Of a stretch of 64,000 bases of DNA, positions 31,908 to 45,700 are shown one piece after another. A model generated the notes under the pieces. The model was not told where the DNA came from. It saw nothing but the letters and a program-made list of their open reading frames with translations, and made no database searches. The stretch lies in contig JAHRHY010000002.1 of assembly GCA_019671135.1 (NCBI GenBank), forward strand, positions 1,922,001 through 1,986,000, given 5' to 3'. Positions within the stretch are counted from its first letter, which is position 1. Every line of letters starts with the position of its first letter. Origin of the DNA: Linnemannia hyalina (lineage: Eukaryota; Mortierellomycota; Mortierellomycetes; Mortierellales; Mortierellaceae). The position numbers were made by a program, and so were the translations under genes.

Positions 31908-33527
31908 ATGTCGACATTCAACAGAACAATGCGTGCGGTCGCCATCAAGGCACTGCAGTGCGGCTCGATCCCCAAACACATCGGCCTTATCATGGACGGG
32001 AACCGCCGCTACGGGCGCAAGGTCCATGTCGGCAACGGAAAAGGATATTACCTTGGTTATGAAACCCTTGAGGAGGTTCGTTCGTTCTATTTTTATTATT
32101 TTTTTTTGGCTCCAGTCCCATAACTTTTTTTTTTCATAAAAACAACACTGTAACTAACGATCCAAGTCGAATGCCAACTCTTTCGATACATGTAATTAGA
32201 TTTTGGCAGTGTGTATGGAGATGGGTGTTAAGGTTGTTACGGTGTATGCCTTCAGCATTGAGAACTTTAAGAGGCCGGCCGATCAAGTGGAGACACTTAT
32301 GGAACTGGCCAAAACAAAGCTTGCCGAATTATGTGAACAAAGGTAAAGTCACTGGAGGATATGAATGGCAGCCATTCACTGCATTTTTTATTTTTTCATG
32401 CGATCAAGATTGGCATATGAAAGCCCTGCTTGTTGTCGAGAGTCCCACAATGTCCACAGCCGGAGTAAGGCAGAGGGGATATACATGTAGGCGTGTGCGT
32501 ATCTGAGGGGCTGTCGGATGTGGGCTCAGTCAGGTTTTGTTTTTAAATTTCTGTTGTTCATATGTGGGAGCCGACTGCACTCTATTGGCAGACACAAACA
32601 AATAAACAAGCGGTGTCCACATATTTCATTAACAAATTTAACGCTACCATGCAATTCTTATAGTGAACTCGTTCGACAGTATGGCATCGGGATCCGGGTC
32701 TTGGGCGACACTTCATTACTTCCAGACGATGTTCGCAAGGTTATCCGCAAGGCGGTTGATCTCACCAAGAAGAACAACCGCGCCATCCTGAACATGTGCT
32801 TCCCTTACACATCCCGGGAGGAACTTACTATGGCAACTCGATCTTTGGTGAGCGGCATCGAAGCCCATGATCTCAACCCTAGGTAAGTCTGGTCATCTAT
32901 GTTTGTTATTAAGAGTCATGATATCTTCCACGGTCTGATTGGTTTACTTCATTCAGCGAACTAACTCGTACATCGCATGACGTCCTCGTGTACAATAGTG
33001 ACATTTCGACAAGCGTGTTGGAGGAGAGTCTCTATACCCGCTCGTGTCCACCCATGGATATTTTGATCCGCACTTCAGGAGAGATTCGGCTCAGTGACTT
33101 CATGCTCTGGCAGAGTTCAAGGGCATGCCATGTCGAGTTTGTAGACTGTTTCTGGCCAGAGTTTACGTTCTGGAAGCTGTTGCCAATTCTGCTGCGATAT
33201 CAGCTGAGAGCGATATCCATCGCTCAGTCGAGGACAGAGTACGGCCGAGGGGAAGGGACAGGGGAAGAAGAAGATGATGATAGTGAAGCTGTGTTGCTTA
33301 ATACAGACGTTATTAAAGCCCAGGAGGCGCCGTTGGAGCAGGAACAGGGCTTTGTGATGATGAGCCAGAGGAACTCATCCGAGTCGACGCTGGTGACTTG
33401 CGAGATGGATGAGACATTGGGGGCGGAGCCGCCGTGCGGTCCGATGCTTGAGAAGAAGCAGCGGGTGAGCAGCTTTCTGCACCACCGGGGCCACCTCCCC
33501 AACTGTCCGATTGTGCATTTGCAATAA
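31908..33527 (+). CDS. RER2: cis-Prenyltransferase (dehydrodolichyl diphosphate synthase)
   Basis: It elongates farnesyl diphosphate with isopentenyl units to make the dolichol precursor at the ER membrane. Exons 31908-32075, 32200-32342, 32664-32882 and 32957-33527 give 366 residues. It has HIGLIMDGNRR (catalytic Asp about residue 30), VYAFSIENFKR, and the substrate-binding RTSGEIRLSDFMLWQ box (Arg about 215 and 221, Ser 223). The C-terminal 100 residues after LLRYQ are a low-complexity acidic extension not needed for catalysis in the family. The protein is of the catalytic (DHDDS/Rer2/Srt1) type rather than the non-catalytic Nus1 type. Confidence 0.9.
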
Positions 33528-33737
33528 GCTAATAAAAAAAAAAGACAGTCACACCACTTGGCGAGGGAATAGAAGAACGCGTCTTGTTCGCTTTTTGTTT
33601 GTTGTCATTGCACCTTTGATCAACCAAGCAGCAGACAACGAAATACGCACGAACACAAATACAGAAAAGCGTACTCAATAGTCAGCATCCTCTCAGCAAG
33701 CAACAACAGCCAACTCTCTCACTCTCGGAGGATCAAT

Positions 33738-36700
33738 ATGCATATCGAGGAACTCATCATCGATGGGTTCAAGAGTTATGCAACTCGTACATCCATCCCA
33801 GGCTGGGACCCCTCTTTCAACGCCATCACGGGACTCAACGGCTCTGGAAAGTCAAACGTCCTCGACGCCATCTGCTTCGTCCTCGGCATCACCAACTGGT
33901 CGCAGGTGAAGTCACCCTCAAGTAGCAAACTAGCATATAAATTCGAACGTCTTGACATGTCAACTTGTCCTACTAAAACAGGCTGCCATCCTCTCTTCGA
34001 ACCCCCTACTCGTTAAACAGGTACGAGCAAGCAACATACAGGATCTCATCTACAAGCGAGGCCAGGCAGGCGTGACCAAGGCCACCGTCACCGTCGTGTT
34101 CGACAACAATGACCCCAAGCAGTGTCCAGTCGGGTTCGAATCATTCAAACAAATCACCGTCACTCGCCAGGTGAGAGAGTGTTCTTTTTGTAGCTCGATA
34201 CATTGGAGCATGCGGCTGGATAAAAGACATCAAACTGACATTCCATTCCTCTTCTTCATTGGGTTTAGATCTTGGTGGGAGGGCGGAGCAAATTCTTGGT
34301 AAACGGGCACTCCATGCAACAGAACGTTGTCCAGAACCTCTTCCAGTCGGTTCAGCTCAACATCAACAACCCCCACTTTCTCATCATGCAAGGTCGTATT
34401 ACTAAGGTCCTTAACATGAAGCCCCCAGAGGTCCTTGCCATGATCGAAGAGGCGGCTGGTACACGCATGTTCGAGGAAAGAAAGGAAAAGGCGCTCAAGA
34501 CGATCGCAAAGAAGGACAAGAAGGTGGCCGAGATCACACAGCTACTCGCCGAGGAGATTGTGCCAAAGCTGGACAAGCTGCGCGGGGAGAAGAGAGCCTA
34601 CCTCGAGTTTCAAAAGACGCAGACGGAAATTGAGCGACTCTCGCGAATTGTGGTCTCATACGACTATACCCGATACGAGGTATTTGAGATACACTATTTT
34701 GTTTGATGTTATGGCATCGCAACACTGTCGCCGGTGGGCAACTTCTTCGTGGTATTCCACCTCACCGATGCTGATGCTTTCCTCGTTTTCTTTTGGCCTT
34801 AGCAACGGTACTCGAAAGCCAAGGATGACTATGAAGCCAAAATGGCGTTGACGACTCAGACGAGTGAGGATATCCAACAGCTGCAGTTGGCCATTTCCAA
34901 CATTGGACGGGACATAGAGTCCATTACCACCAACCGACTCAAGGAGATGACTTTGGGAGGCAAGTTCCAGACATTGGATGCTACAGTCAAGGACCTGTCC
35001 AAGGATCTGGTGAAGGTCAAAACGCAGCGGGATCTGAAAGGCAAGGAGGAAAAGGAGGAAGAGCATAATAGAGCTAGTCTCATCAAGTCTCAGAAAGAGG
35101 TAAGATTCATCATATATTCTTCAATGTGCAAATAACCGACCCAGTGTTACTTCTAGTACAGGTTACTCCATTCGTTTGTTCTCACACATCAATGTCGTTT
35201 TTCTTTTTTCCTTGCTGAATAGACAGAGAAGAGCAAGCAGGAGAAGTTGACAGAGTTCGAGAAGCTGAAAGTCACCTACAACGACCTCAAGCGCGAGTAT
35301 GACAAGCAGCAGGAACAAGTCCGCATGAACGAAGAATTGATCCAGACACTCTCGACTGGTGTCGCCGCTGAAGAGGGTCACGAAAACGGATATATGGAGC
35401 AGCTGCAACGAGTCAAGGCAACGGTCGCACAGGAAACCACTCTGGTTGAGCAGTCGAAACTCAAGCTGAAGCATCTCGACGTTGACTTGGTTGAAAAGAG
35501 AAAGCAGGCAGCGGCGGCTCAGAGGAGCAACAAGGGTCTGAGCGAAGCGCTGGAGGCGGCTAAGCATCAGGTCAGGCAGTACGAAGATGCCTTGCGCCGC
35601 CAGACATTTGACCCTGAAAAGGAGCGCGCTTTGCTTATCGAAAAGGCTTCGCAGGCAGAGGCCATGGCCAAGATTTCGGAACAGATCGAGTTCATGTCAC
35701 GCAAGTTGTCACGGCTCGACTTCCAGTACTACAACCCCACTCCCAACTTTGACCGATCCGCTGTCAAGGGTTTGGTAGCAGAATTGTTCACAGTCCCTCC
35801 CGCGCATAGCCATGCAGCCACTGCCCTCGAGATTTGCGCCGGAGGGCGTCTCTACCAGGTAGGGTTTCCATGTCACTCCCTGCCCTGTTGTGCGATTTGT
35901 ACTGGAAATTGGGGAAAGCGCAATCTTTAACATATTGATTTCTTCCTGATTTTGAACAGGTCGTTGTCGACAACGAGGTTGTTGGATCCCAATTGCTCAA
36001 GAATGGCAAGCTGCGTAAGCGTGTTACAATTATTCCTCTCAACAAGATTCAAGCCTTCAGGGCCCATGCGCAGGTAAATCTTCATTAATTCTTGTTCAAA
36101 GAGATATTCCCCCAAAGGGTATTACTCTGGACTGACTACTTACGCTTCATATAATTGCGGTTTTTGCTGACAGAAAATCACGACAGCTCAGCAACTTGCC
36201 CCGGGTAAAGTCGACTTGGCCCTAACGCTCATTGGCTTCGATCAACACTTGGAAACGGCGATGGCATACATCTTTGGCAACACCCTCATCTGTGCCGATG
36301 CTGCGACTGCCAAAAAAGTTACGTTTCACCAAGACGTCAGGATGAAATCTGTGACTCTTGAAGGTGATGTTTATGACCCCAGTGGAACCCTTCAGGGAGG
36401 ATCCAAGGCCAGCGGGGATGGAATTCTGACCAGCCTTCAAGAGATGCATGGCCTCAAGTCGAAGCTGGTGAATCATCGACAGCGGCTTCAAGAACTCGAT
36501 CGGGAACTTGCCAGCTTGTCAAAGGAAGGCAGGGTTTATGCGGAGGCGAAGCAGAAGTTGGAACTCAAGACCCACGAGCTTCGTCTTTGCGAGCAGCAAC
36601 TCTCTGCAAGTGAGCATGTGCAGTTGTTAGAGAAGGTTGAGCAACTGGAGAAGGATCTGGAGACTACGAAGGCAGCCATCGAGGAAGGAAATGTCAGGAA

Positions 36701-38465
36701 GAACGATGCAGTCCGAAGGTGCCAGGAAATTGAAATGGAGATGAAAGACTTCAAAAGCAACAAAGACGGAAAACTGCAGGAGCTGATGGTGAGTCCTATT
36801 CTAACTCGATAATTCATATGGCTTTTATCTGGCACGTACAAAGACTGACCCTCGTCCTATATTATCAACAGCAAAACCATGCAAGAGCCAAGGCGAAGCT
36901 TGTCAAGGATGCCCCTCGCGTCAAAGCCATGCAACGTGAGCACCAAACACTAGAGCTTGAGCTTGGTAAGGAATGACAATGTGTTAAACTGAAGAAATCA
37001 CGTCAATGGTGAAATATTTATCATGTTGTACTCACGAATAATGTCGTGGATTATGTGCTTTGTAGAACAACTGGAGAAGGATGTTCGCATGGCGACCCAG
37101 GAATTATCAGAGAGCGACACTTTGATCGCCAGCCTGAAAAGTGACCGCGACCATCTTCAGGCTGAGATCAAGACCTTGGAGACCGCGCTGGAGAAGGCTC
37201 AGGCCGAGTTTGAGCGAGAGAAGGCCCAGCTGAGTGCCTACGACGAAGAGCTGAAGGATCTTGAGGCGCTCGCCAAGGTGAAAGCCGAGACTCTTGCCGA
37301 CAATCGTTTGGAGCTTCAAAACATTGCGCACGAAACCGATCGCCTGGCCAAGGAGAAGCAAGGGATGCTGAAGACTATCAAAGAACTGGAGGAAGAACAT
37401 GACTGGATCGTAGATCAGAGGCAGTAAGTTTCAACATTGTCAAACTTTTGAGCGCGCTTGAATGAGATTTGTCATTATTCACATGTATGATGTATTGAAC
37501 GACCTTTTTTATTGCTCGCTCGCTACCATAGTCTGTTTGGGCAGTCTAATGGTCTGTACGACTTTGCAACGCAGAATCCCTCAGAGAGCCGTAAGAAATT
37601 GAAGCAGTTGGATGAGAAGCACTCGTCGATGAAGAACAAGGTGAACCCTAAGGTCATGACTATGCTCGAGAGTCAGGAGAAGCGCGAGACGTCGCTGAAG
37701 CAGATGTTGGCGACGGTTCAGAGGGACAAGACAAAGATTGAGGATACGATTGTGACCTTGGACAACTACAAATACGAGACGCTAGAACGAACATACACTA
37801 AGGTGAATGGCGACTTTGGGGCGATTTTTGGCGACCTTTTGCCCGGAAACGATGCTAAGCTGCAGCTGCTGGAAGGACAAAACATCACGGGCGGATTGGA
37901 GGTCAAGGTCTGTTTGGGAGGCGTCTGGAAGTCAAGTCTGACTGAGCTGAGTGGTGGTCAACGGTCGTTGATAGCTTTGGCGCTGATCCTGTCGTTGCTG
38001 CAGTTCAAGCCGGCCCCAATGTACATTCTGGATGAGGTTGACGCTGCGCTTGATCTGTCACACACTCAGAATATTGGCCAGCTCCTCCGGACGCGCTTCA
38101 AAGGGTCGCAGTTTATTGTCGTCTCGCTCAAGGAAGGGATGTTCAACAATGCCAATGTCCTTTTCAAGGCGCGATTTAGGGAAGGCATTTCCATTGTTGA
38201 GGTGAGTCGCTTTGTTGTTGTTGTTGTTATTGTTGTCTATGCTTTTTTTTTTATCGTTTGAGATGTGGATGAAAACGAACAAGCAATGGGTAAAGACTAC
38301 GAAACTAACATCTATGTTACACATATAAAGCGTACGGCACAGAACCAATCTCGGACCTCCAAGGGGTCTTCTTCGACCTCCGGTCGTCGAGTGGAAGCAG
38401 GCAAAGAGAACGAGGCACTTTCGTCGTCGTCGTCTCATACGGGCGCGAAGCGCATCAAACTGTAA
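33738..38465 (+). CDS. SMC2: Condensin subunit SMC2
   Basis: ATPase arm of condensin, which compacts mitotic chromosomes. Eleven exons: 33738-33905, 34021-34170, 34269-34679, 34803-35099, 35223-35858, 35960-36073, 36174-36788, 36872-36965, 37066-37423, 37532-38201 and 38331-38465; total 1215 residues, near family length. Walker A GLNGSGKS is at 32-39. Coiled coils surround a hinge ([10 protein letters not shown] through VTIIPLNKI). The ABC signature LSGGQRS is near 1087 and Walker [12 protein letters not shown] near 1112. SMC2 identity rests on [18 protein letters not shown] and TNWSQVRASN. The final exon adds a 45-residue Ser/Lys-rich tail. Every junction keeps frame. Confidence 0.95.
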
Positions 38466-39196
38466 AACTAATTACTTCCTCGTCTTCCAAATAATATATA
38501 CGAACTTTGCAAATGATTAAATGGCCATTTCTCGTTCTGGCGTTTTTCTTGACCAGTCAGCCGGGCACTAGCTTGGGTGATGGTCAGATCCACAGTGGCC
38601 AGGACGATGCGAGGGTCGGTGGCCTAGTCCTCGAGAACAAGGCGAAATGGTGCCGCCAGATGATAGCAATAATGTCGTCAACCAGGTGGAAGGGTGGCAT
38701 GGGCGTGCGGCCAAAGTGGGTTAGGGAATTCGAGGCTGAAGTTGTAGTCTGGTGTTCAGACTTCCTTGCGCTATCCAAATTAGAAAGGCGACACGCTGCA
38801 AGGTAATGTCGACGAAGCCGACGTCGCCTTGAGACCTGTTGGGGCCAAGGTGGGTGGTTCGAGAAGAGAGCAGAAAAAAACGAGATAGTGTAGTGACCAT
38901 GTGGATCGATCGTTGAAGTTTCATTATCGATTGGCTTATTGGTGATTGGACAGCCAAAAGATGCCGGAGACTAGAAGGTAGGAGGGTGTTGGCGATGGTT
39001 CTCCGACCCAGGACTCTAGATGATGTGGTGGTGTTTAGCTTCAGCAATTGAATGCTGTCTTGTTTCAAATTTAAGAGGCCAAGCAGCCCCTGGCAAAACC
39101 CCTGGCAGCCCCTGGCTCAGGCCGAGTGGACCTGACTGGTTAGTTTAACCCCTTGGGCGACCAAAGCTAGGAGCATCGAGTGTGTCAATGTGAGCG

Positions 39197-39262
<66 letters not shown>

Positions 39263-39724
39263 GGACTGGACAAACATGGACATGGGCAAGGGCATGGTAC
39301 GTCTATGTAGACCCTGGTAGTCTACTCACTCTAAGAATAGAAGGGGTCAGCCAGCCGCTTTTCTCTCGTTTACTCTTCCTCGCTTTTCTTTCTTTAATCA
39401 TCCTCCTCCTCCCCAACTTCCCTACTCCCTTCCTTACCTCACCCTTCCCCTTCCACTCCCTGTCCTTCCTTCTTCTTCCTCTCATCCTCTCTTTGCACCA
39501 AGTCCTCTTCCTGCAAGAACAGCCCTTTTTCCTTCATCCCCCGGTTGTTCAATCCGTTGAGTAAGTTCCCCTTTCCGTCATCCTTGGTCGACCCATTCCG
39601 CTCTGTCCACGAGACCTGTCGTTCTCCTTCTGCGCCCTCATACGCTACTCACCACCACCACCACATAAAGTCCTTCAGTAGACCTAACCCTCTCTCGCTC
39701 CCTCCATCGCCATAAGCACTCTAG
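38466..39724. other. Intergenic region between SMC2 and the Munc13-like gene
   Basis: No gene supported in 1.26 kb; open frames on either strand are short and without motifs. It holds a degenerate CCCCTGGCA repeat near 39086-39116, an AG microsatellite at 39201-39259 and a strongly pyrimidine-rich leader (39355-39540) before the next start. Confidence 0.45.
39201..39259 (+). repeat. AG dinucleotide microsatellite
   Basis: About 29 uninterrupted AG units, roughly 470 bases upstream of the Munc13-like start. Confidence 0.95.
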
Positions 39725-42700
39725 ATGGCGGACCCGCGTTACCATCGACCTCCCTATATGCCAGGGCAACCTCCTGCTGCATACCCTCACCAGAACAACA
39801 ACATGCATGGCGGTCCAAGACCCCCTGGTCCCCCACTCCACCACCAGCAACAACTACCTTACGGCCAAGGTCACTTTACCAATATGCCACAGCAGCCTGG
39901 CTTTAACAACAGCCACTCCCAATCGCAATACCCTCCCTCGTTCAATAACCACGGACCCGGTGGGTTCAGTGGACCACGCCCAGGACCAGGACCAGGACCA
40001 GGACCTGGACACGGGCAAGGGTTTAGCCCCAATCATGGAATGGGACCTGGCCATGGCTTTGGAGGAGGCGGACCTGCGCCAGGAGGGATGGGAGGTAGTC
40101 CTCGACCTGGATTCTCGCCTACGCCCAACCACTCCAACATGATGATGATGCCACAGCCACCGGCAAGGCAAGAGTGGCCAGTCTCGGGAAGACCTCCAAA
40201 TAACGGATACCCTCCACAACACGGACCTCCAGGACCGGGACCAGGACCAGGGCATAGTATGGGTCCACCACCTGGACAGTCGCCGGGATTTATGCCAAGG
40301 CCGTTTGGCTCTCCTGCAATGCCTCCACCACCTAGGCCAGCATTTAACAACCAGCCGCCATTGCCATTCAATAATCAGCCCGGCTTCAACGGATCGGTCG
40401 CTGGACGCCCTTATAGCCCCAACGTGAGACCCGCGCCAACACCCAACCTCCCTCCTGCTCAGATGCCCCCAACATCTACACATCCACCATCAAAGTTCAC
40501 GGAAGGACCACCAGCACATACCAACATTCGTCCACCTCACCCGGTGGTACCTTCCAATCCTCTTGCGAACCCAATGACCGCCCTTCCAGCGACATCGTAC
40601 CAGCCAAAGACAAAGTACCAGGCTGCCCCAGCCCCTTCGCCTCAAAAGGACCCTGCAAGGCCCCTCGGCATGCCTTCACCCAGCCCCTCCTGGCAATCAA
40701 CATCTGCAACGGGACAGAATGCCAGCGGCTACCAGACCTCTCAAAGCCAACACCGACCCTCAATGCACCCAACAGAGTCGTATGACGCCGATGACAGACC
40801 CACCGAGCTCATTCCTCTCGACGACGAATACCAGCCATTGGTAAAGTCGAATGCAATGTCGCTTTTGCAGTCGCCTTCGACTGTCCCTTCGATTCCCAAT
40901 TCTGCGGCCGTGTCGCCTTCGCTGTCCTTCACGGCTGTGTCCTACCTTCCATCGTCGCCTAACTTCTCGGAAGCGGACAGCCGCCCAACAGAGATGCCAG
41001 AGAGTGAACCCATCAGGAAAGTGGAACCTTTCAAGCCCGAGCCTTTCAGACCCACTGAACCAGCCTCATCCGCTCAGTCGCATAACAAGACTCCATTGAC
41101 ACCCTTGCCTTCGTCTGGTATCACATTTCAGGGTAATAGCAGCACCTTTACTTCCTCGTCATCCTCCTTTACTCCTCCAACCACCTTCACACCCCCAGCA
41201 TCCTTTGCTCCCTCGTCGTCCTCTTTTACACCCCCAACAACCTTTGCTCCCTCGACCACTTTTGTTCCCTCAACCTCCTTTGTCCCCTCGACAACCTATA
41301 AGCCCACCAAAAAGGATACCCCCAAGTTTCCATCGACCCCGCAGCCGTCACATACTCCTGGATTCGATCCCACTGTCAAGGTTGAAATTTCGGATCTCAG
41401 ACCATCTTCGTCCGCGCCGTTCGGAGAAAGCTCCAATATCAAAGTCGCCATTGACGATATCTCTCCTACGCCAGCTCGTAAACCCCTGCCTGCCACGGAT
41501 TCTCTCGACAGCCCTATTTCGTTGGATGGATTGATGGAAAGCATTGAGGCGATGACCAAGCCCAACTCGACACTGTCGACCTCTACCACCTTTACCGCGT
41601 CGTCCAATGCTTCTCAACAGACGACTTCCGCCGACTATTTCAAGCCGCTACCCTTGATCGGCGGAGAGTCTGACGACCAAAAGAGATACTCACTGTCAGA
41701 TGGACCTACTAATGCACCAGGATCATCCCAGTCGCCGCCTGTCTCGCGCTTGGTCCCCAAACGGCCTGTCAGCAACTACACTCCACAGCCAGCAGTTGAC
41801 CATAATACCCAGCAACATTTCAACAACGATACCACAGCGACTCCGCCAGTCTCGACGCCGGCTCTTGCGCCTTCTGGCCAATTCCAGGGGACCCCCTTCA
41901 CCACTCCGTCCCCATCTGTGTCTCAGCCATCCCTCCCGTCGCCCCAGCCTTCACGGCGCGAGGAAGCGCAACAGATCTCCTTCCAGCCCTCGCCCCATCA
42001 ACAGAACCCACTTCACCAGAACAATCAAAGCAATCACAACGACCACAACAACCTGAGTAACCACAGCAGTCACCTCAACCAACACCACGGCCGACTGGGT
42101 GGGGATATGGCAATTCTAAACCAGCCAGAGTTTGCACATAACCCAATCATGTCCATTGCTGCATTGTCGGACCGCCCTGTTCAGAAGGCTCCATCGATGA
42201 TCCGACGTGGCAAGACCCTGCGTCGGGCGGCGGGAATGACGGGAGTTGCTCATCCACCCGACATCTCATCATCTGCTCCTGCGCCTCCTGCCAAAGTAAC
42301 GCCCGATGAACTTTATCCCTATTTGCTTAGGCTCGTTTTGTTGGCCCAAGCTGACGAGGTACCGCCTCCATCACAGCCCCTTCCTGTTACCAGCAAGGAT
42401 GCCTACAAGGATCTCATCAAGGCTCTGAAGCCACGATTGAAGGATATTCACGCTGGGAGGGACATGGCATACCAGGACCCTGTTGTCAAGAAGGCTCTGA
42501 TTGCAATGGAACCCAAGTTTAAGACTGCAACCAACGGAGAAGACTTGGTATTGGGTTTCTCTATTGAGATGACCAGGATTCAGCAATCCATAAATATACC
42601 CACCACCAGCCGAGATTCGCAAATGGCCATCATGGCTGGTCTCTTGCGCGACGTGATCCAGAAGGATCCTTTCACTGGTCACGAGGCCGTCATGCAACGC

Positions 42701-45700
42701 TTGGACAGTCTCGTCAAGACCGTGACCGTCAAGCCCAATAACTCTGCCGCGCAGACGGATGGCCTTACCAAGGTCATCAAGGAGCTTTTCAGAATGCCAG
42801 AAACCGTCCGACATTCCAAGATGAACGACCTCCGTAAGAGTTCAACCAAGCAGGTACGTACCCATAACCTCTTGTTAGTGATTTTTATATGCATACTGCC
42901 AGGAGAAGATTATACATTTTGACATGCTGCATTTCTCCTTTGAACTGGCGGCGCTACTAGGCTGCCATCGAGGATTTCAAGAAGTGTGCTTCCAACCTTG
43001 AGTTGGATTTATTCCCATACCCTGGTATCGGCGACTACCATCACAGGGACCATCACGAAGAGTTCAAGAACAGAGAGCGGTCAGCCCTTTCAGGAAACAT
43101 CCGCGCTCTCTCGGCGGGCCATCATGCATCCCTTGACATGCCTTCACGACAGTTCCATCCCGTGAGTCGATGTGGCCGAGCCTTTGTTGCAGACATTGAT
43201 GAGGCAATCATCAATGACCGTTGTACTTAACGTGAACCGCTTCGTTGTAACTGTTCCGAACTGATATAGAGCGAATTCGTGTTTGTTCCTCAGAACCCGA
43301 AGGCATACTACCACTTGCTACTGGAAATGTGTGTCGACCACGCCCTTGCCACACGCCATCAGGACGACTTGGCTGCCAACTTGATTTCTCCACCAACAAA
43401 GGCGCTGTTGAAGGAATGCGGTGTTCGCTGGAGATTGACGTCCAGCTGGAGGGAAATTATATTAATGGAAGTCATCAAGGAACGGTACAGGGAGGCCAAG
43501 GTCTCAGTCGGCTTCTTGCTCGATTTCCTCCAGACAAAGTTTTATAAAGATGCGGATGTGCATCAATGGCACATTTCCGAGGTAAGAAGGCGGCTGTAGC
43601 TGTGGAGTATGTTCTTGGTAAATTCTGGCAGATCTAACTCCGTCTTTGTTCGAATTTACACTGGCTTAGGTCAACATGTTGGGCGATGTCTATGGAGGAC
43701 TGAACCATATGATCTTTGACAATATCAACCACGACATCAAAGATTTGGGCAACGTCAGCGCAGATTACTTCCGACCCATGCTGGAGATTCTGGATCGTGT
43801 TCACCAACAGGAGGTCTACCAGCGACTGAACGTCGAGCTCAAGCCATTCTTTGACGACATTACGGATACAGTATTGACGGAATCGTTCCAAAAGTATAGG
43901 GAAAAGGATGAAGAAATTCAGAAGGAGCCCTACGAGAACGAGACTGTGCCCTTGTCCCAGATGGCGCTTTACATTGTCTCCGAGCACGCCGTCATGAAGA
44001 AGCGCTTCCCCAAGCCATTGTTCGGGTAAGGACTTTTCGACTTGGTGTCCATCGTTTTAATAAGATGGTCTGCAACTATGTGGATGTCATATTGGCTGAG
44101 GTGAACCTTCCAACTTATATGACTATTATCATTTGTCGTCTTAGAACTGTCGATGTTGCTGGAATTGTGGTAGAGCACAACCTCAGGAACTTTGTGCCTC
44201 TAATGCAAAATATGGCCAACATGGATGGAAGAAAGTTGCCTACAGGCGATGTTTTCCCCCTCTATCAGCTGTGCCGTGAGTTGGTCTCGCTCTTTGAGGA
44301 GTATGCACCAAGGTATGGCAAATGGGCAAAAACTGACTGTTCTGCGGCCTGTTCTCGGAAGAGCCTGAGTGCGAAGTCATTTTTCTCACCAATGTGCGCT
44401 AATGTTCCTTGTATCACTGTAGCTCAAGCGTTCACTTTAACATCTCGACATGGTTCAGACCGTATGTTCTCAAGTACCTGGAGGACCTGGACTCCTCTAT
44501 TTTGGGTTGGGTGACAGCCGCCATTCAGCAAGATAAGGTATGTGTTCACTATGAAGTTGAATGGGAGGTAATCCATTTTTATTACTAGTGCGTAGAACCA
44601 ATGCAAATAAGCTAATATATACTAACACTATACTCCCATACATAGTTTGAGGAAGTGAGCGTAGGTGCAGGCCACTCTTCGTCTGCAAGCGATCTATTCG
44701 CTTTTTTCTATGACCCTCTGCGATGGATCCGTGGATTAAACTGGTCTAATGACTACCAGCGTGCGACTTTCATGTCAAAGCTGGCCAAGGTCTTTTGCAA
44801 GGCTGTCGACCTTTACGCACAATATATGGAGTCCATGTTCCTGGAGTTCATGCCGTCGTCTGTTTCCGCCGTGACGTCCAAGGAGGCCAAGTCGTTCTCG
44901 GAGCAGTTTGCATCTTTTACTTTCCGGTCTGAGAGTGCCGAGGCCAAGAAGGCGTCTCGCTTCGTCTTTACACCCAAGGTGTGATATCGTGTCGTTTTTT
45001 CCGTGACACAATCCGGTGTTTGTTTCCATTTCAATGAGAAGATTCTCTAAGCTGACCATGTTGCATTCTCACTATATTTTAGATGTGTGTTTTGATGAAC
45101 AACATCGAGGCAGTCCGTCAGCGATTGGATGAGCTGTATCGTGACATGGATGTGGACGAGATTGTCCAGATATTGAGGGACAACGAGCCAGCGCCAGAGC
45201 AGACAGAAGAGGAGCCCCACCAGTTTGAGGTGGTTATTGTATCTGCAGAGAGACTGCTTCCTATGGATACGAATGAGAAGAGCGACCCCTACGTGGTTCT
45301 GTCTCACGAAGAGAAGGAGCTGTTCAGAACAAAAACGATCTATGCCGACATCAATCCCCGCTGGAACGAGGTTTACGAGACGACGTTGACAAAGGAAATC
45401 ACGTATCTCGTTTGCGTTTATGACGCGGAGAAGACGCAAAGTAACCGGTTATGCGGTTGGCAGTACCTTTGCATCGACCCTCAGGAGTATGAGGATTACA
45501 TGCCTCATGATGTTTGGCTGGATTTGGCCCAGATCGGTCGACTTTTGTTGAGGATCACGATGAAGGGTGAGCGTGATGATGTCCAGTTCTTCTTTGGCAA
45601 AACCTTCCGATCCCTCAAGCGCAAGGAGGCTGACCTCAGTGGCATGATTGTCGACGCTGTAAGTTCCTCCCCGGTCCTAGTTCTTGGCTTTGGAAGATGC

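Noticed and set aside
33982..34020. Extra SMC2 exon between the first two exons
   Set aside because: It is open in frame, but skipping it restores the conserved junction TNWSQVRASN found in SMC2 proteins.
34282..34706. SMC2 read as separate small genes because of several frames
   Set aside because: GT-AG introns join the frames with phase kept at all ten junctions.
38507..39068. Open frames in the SMC2-Munc13 gap
   Set aside because: Short, on both strands, no motif, no splice-supported continuation.
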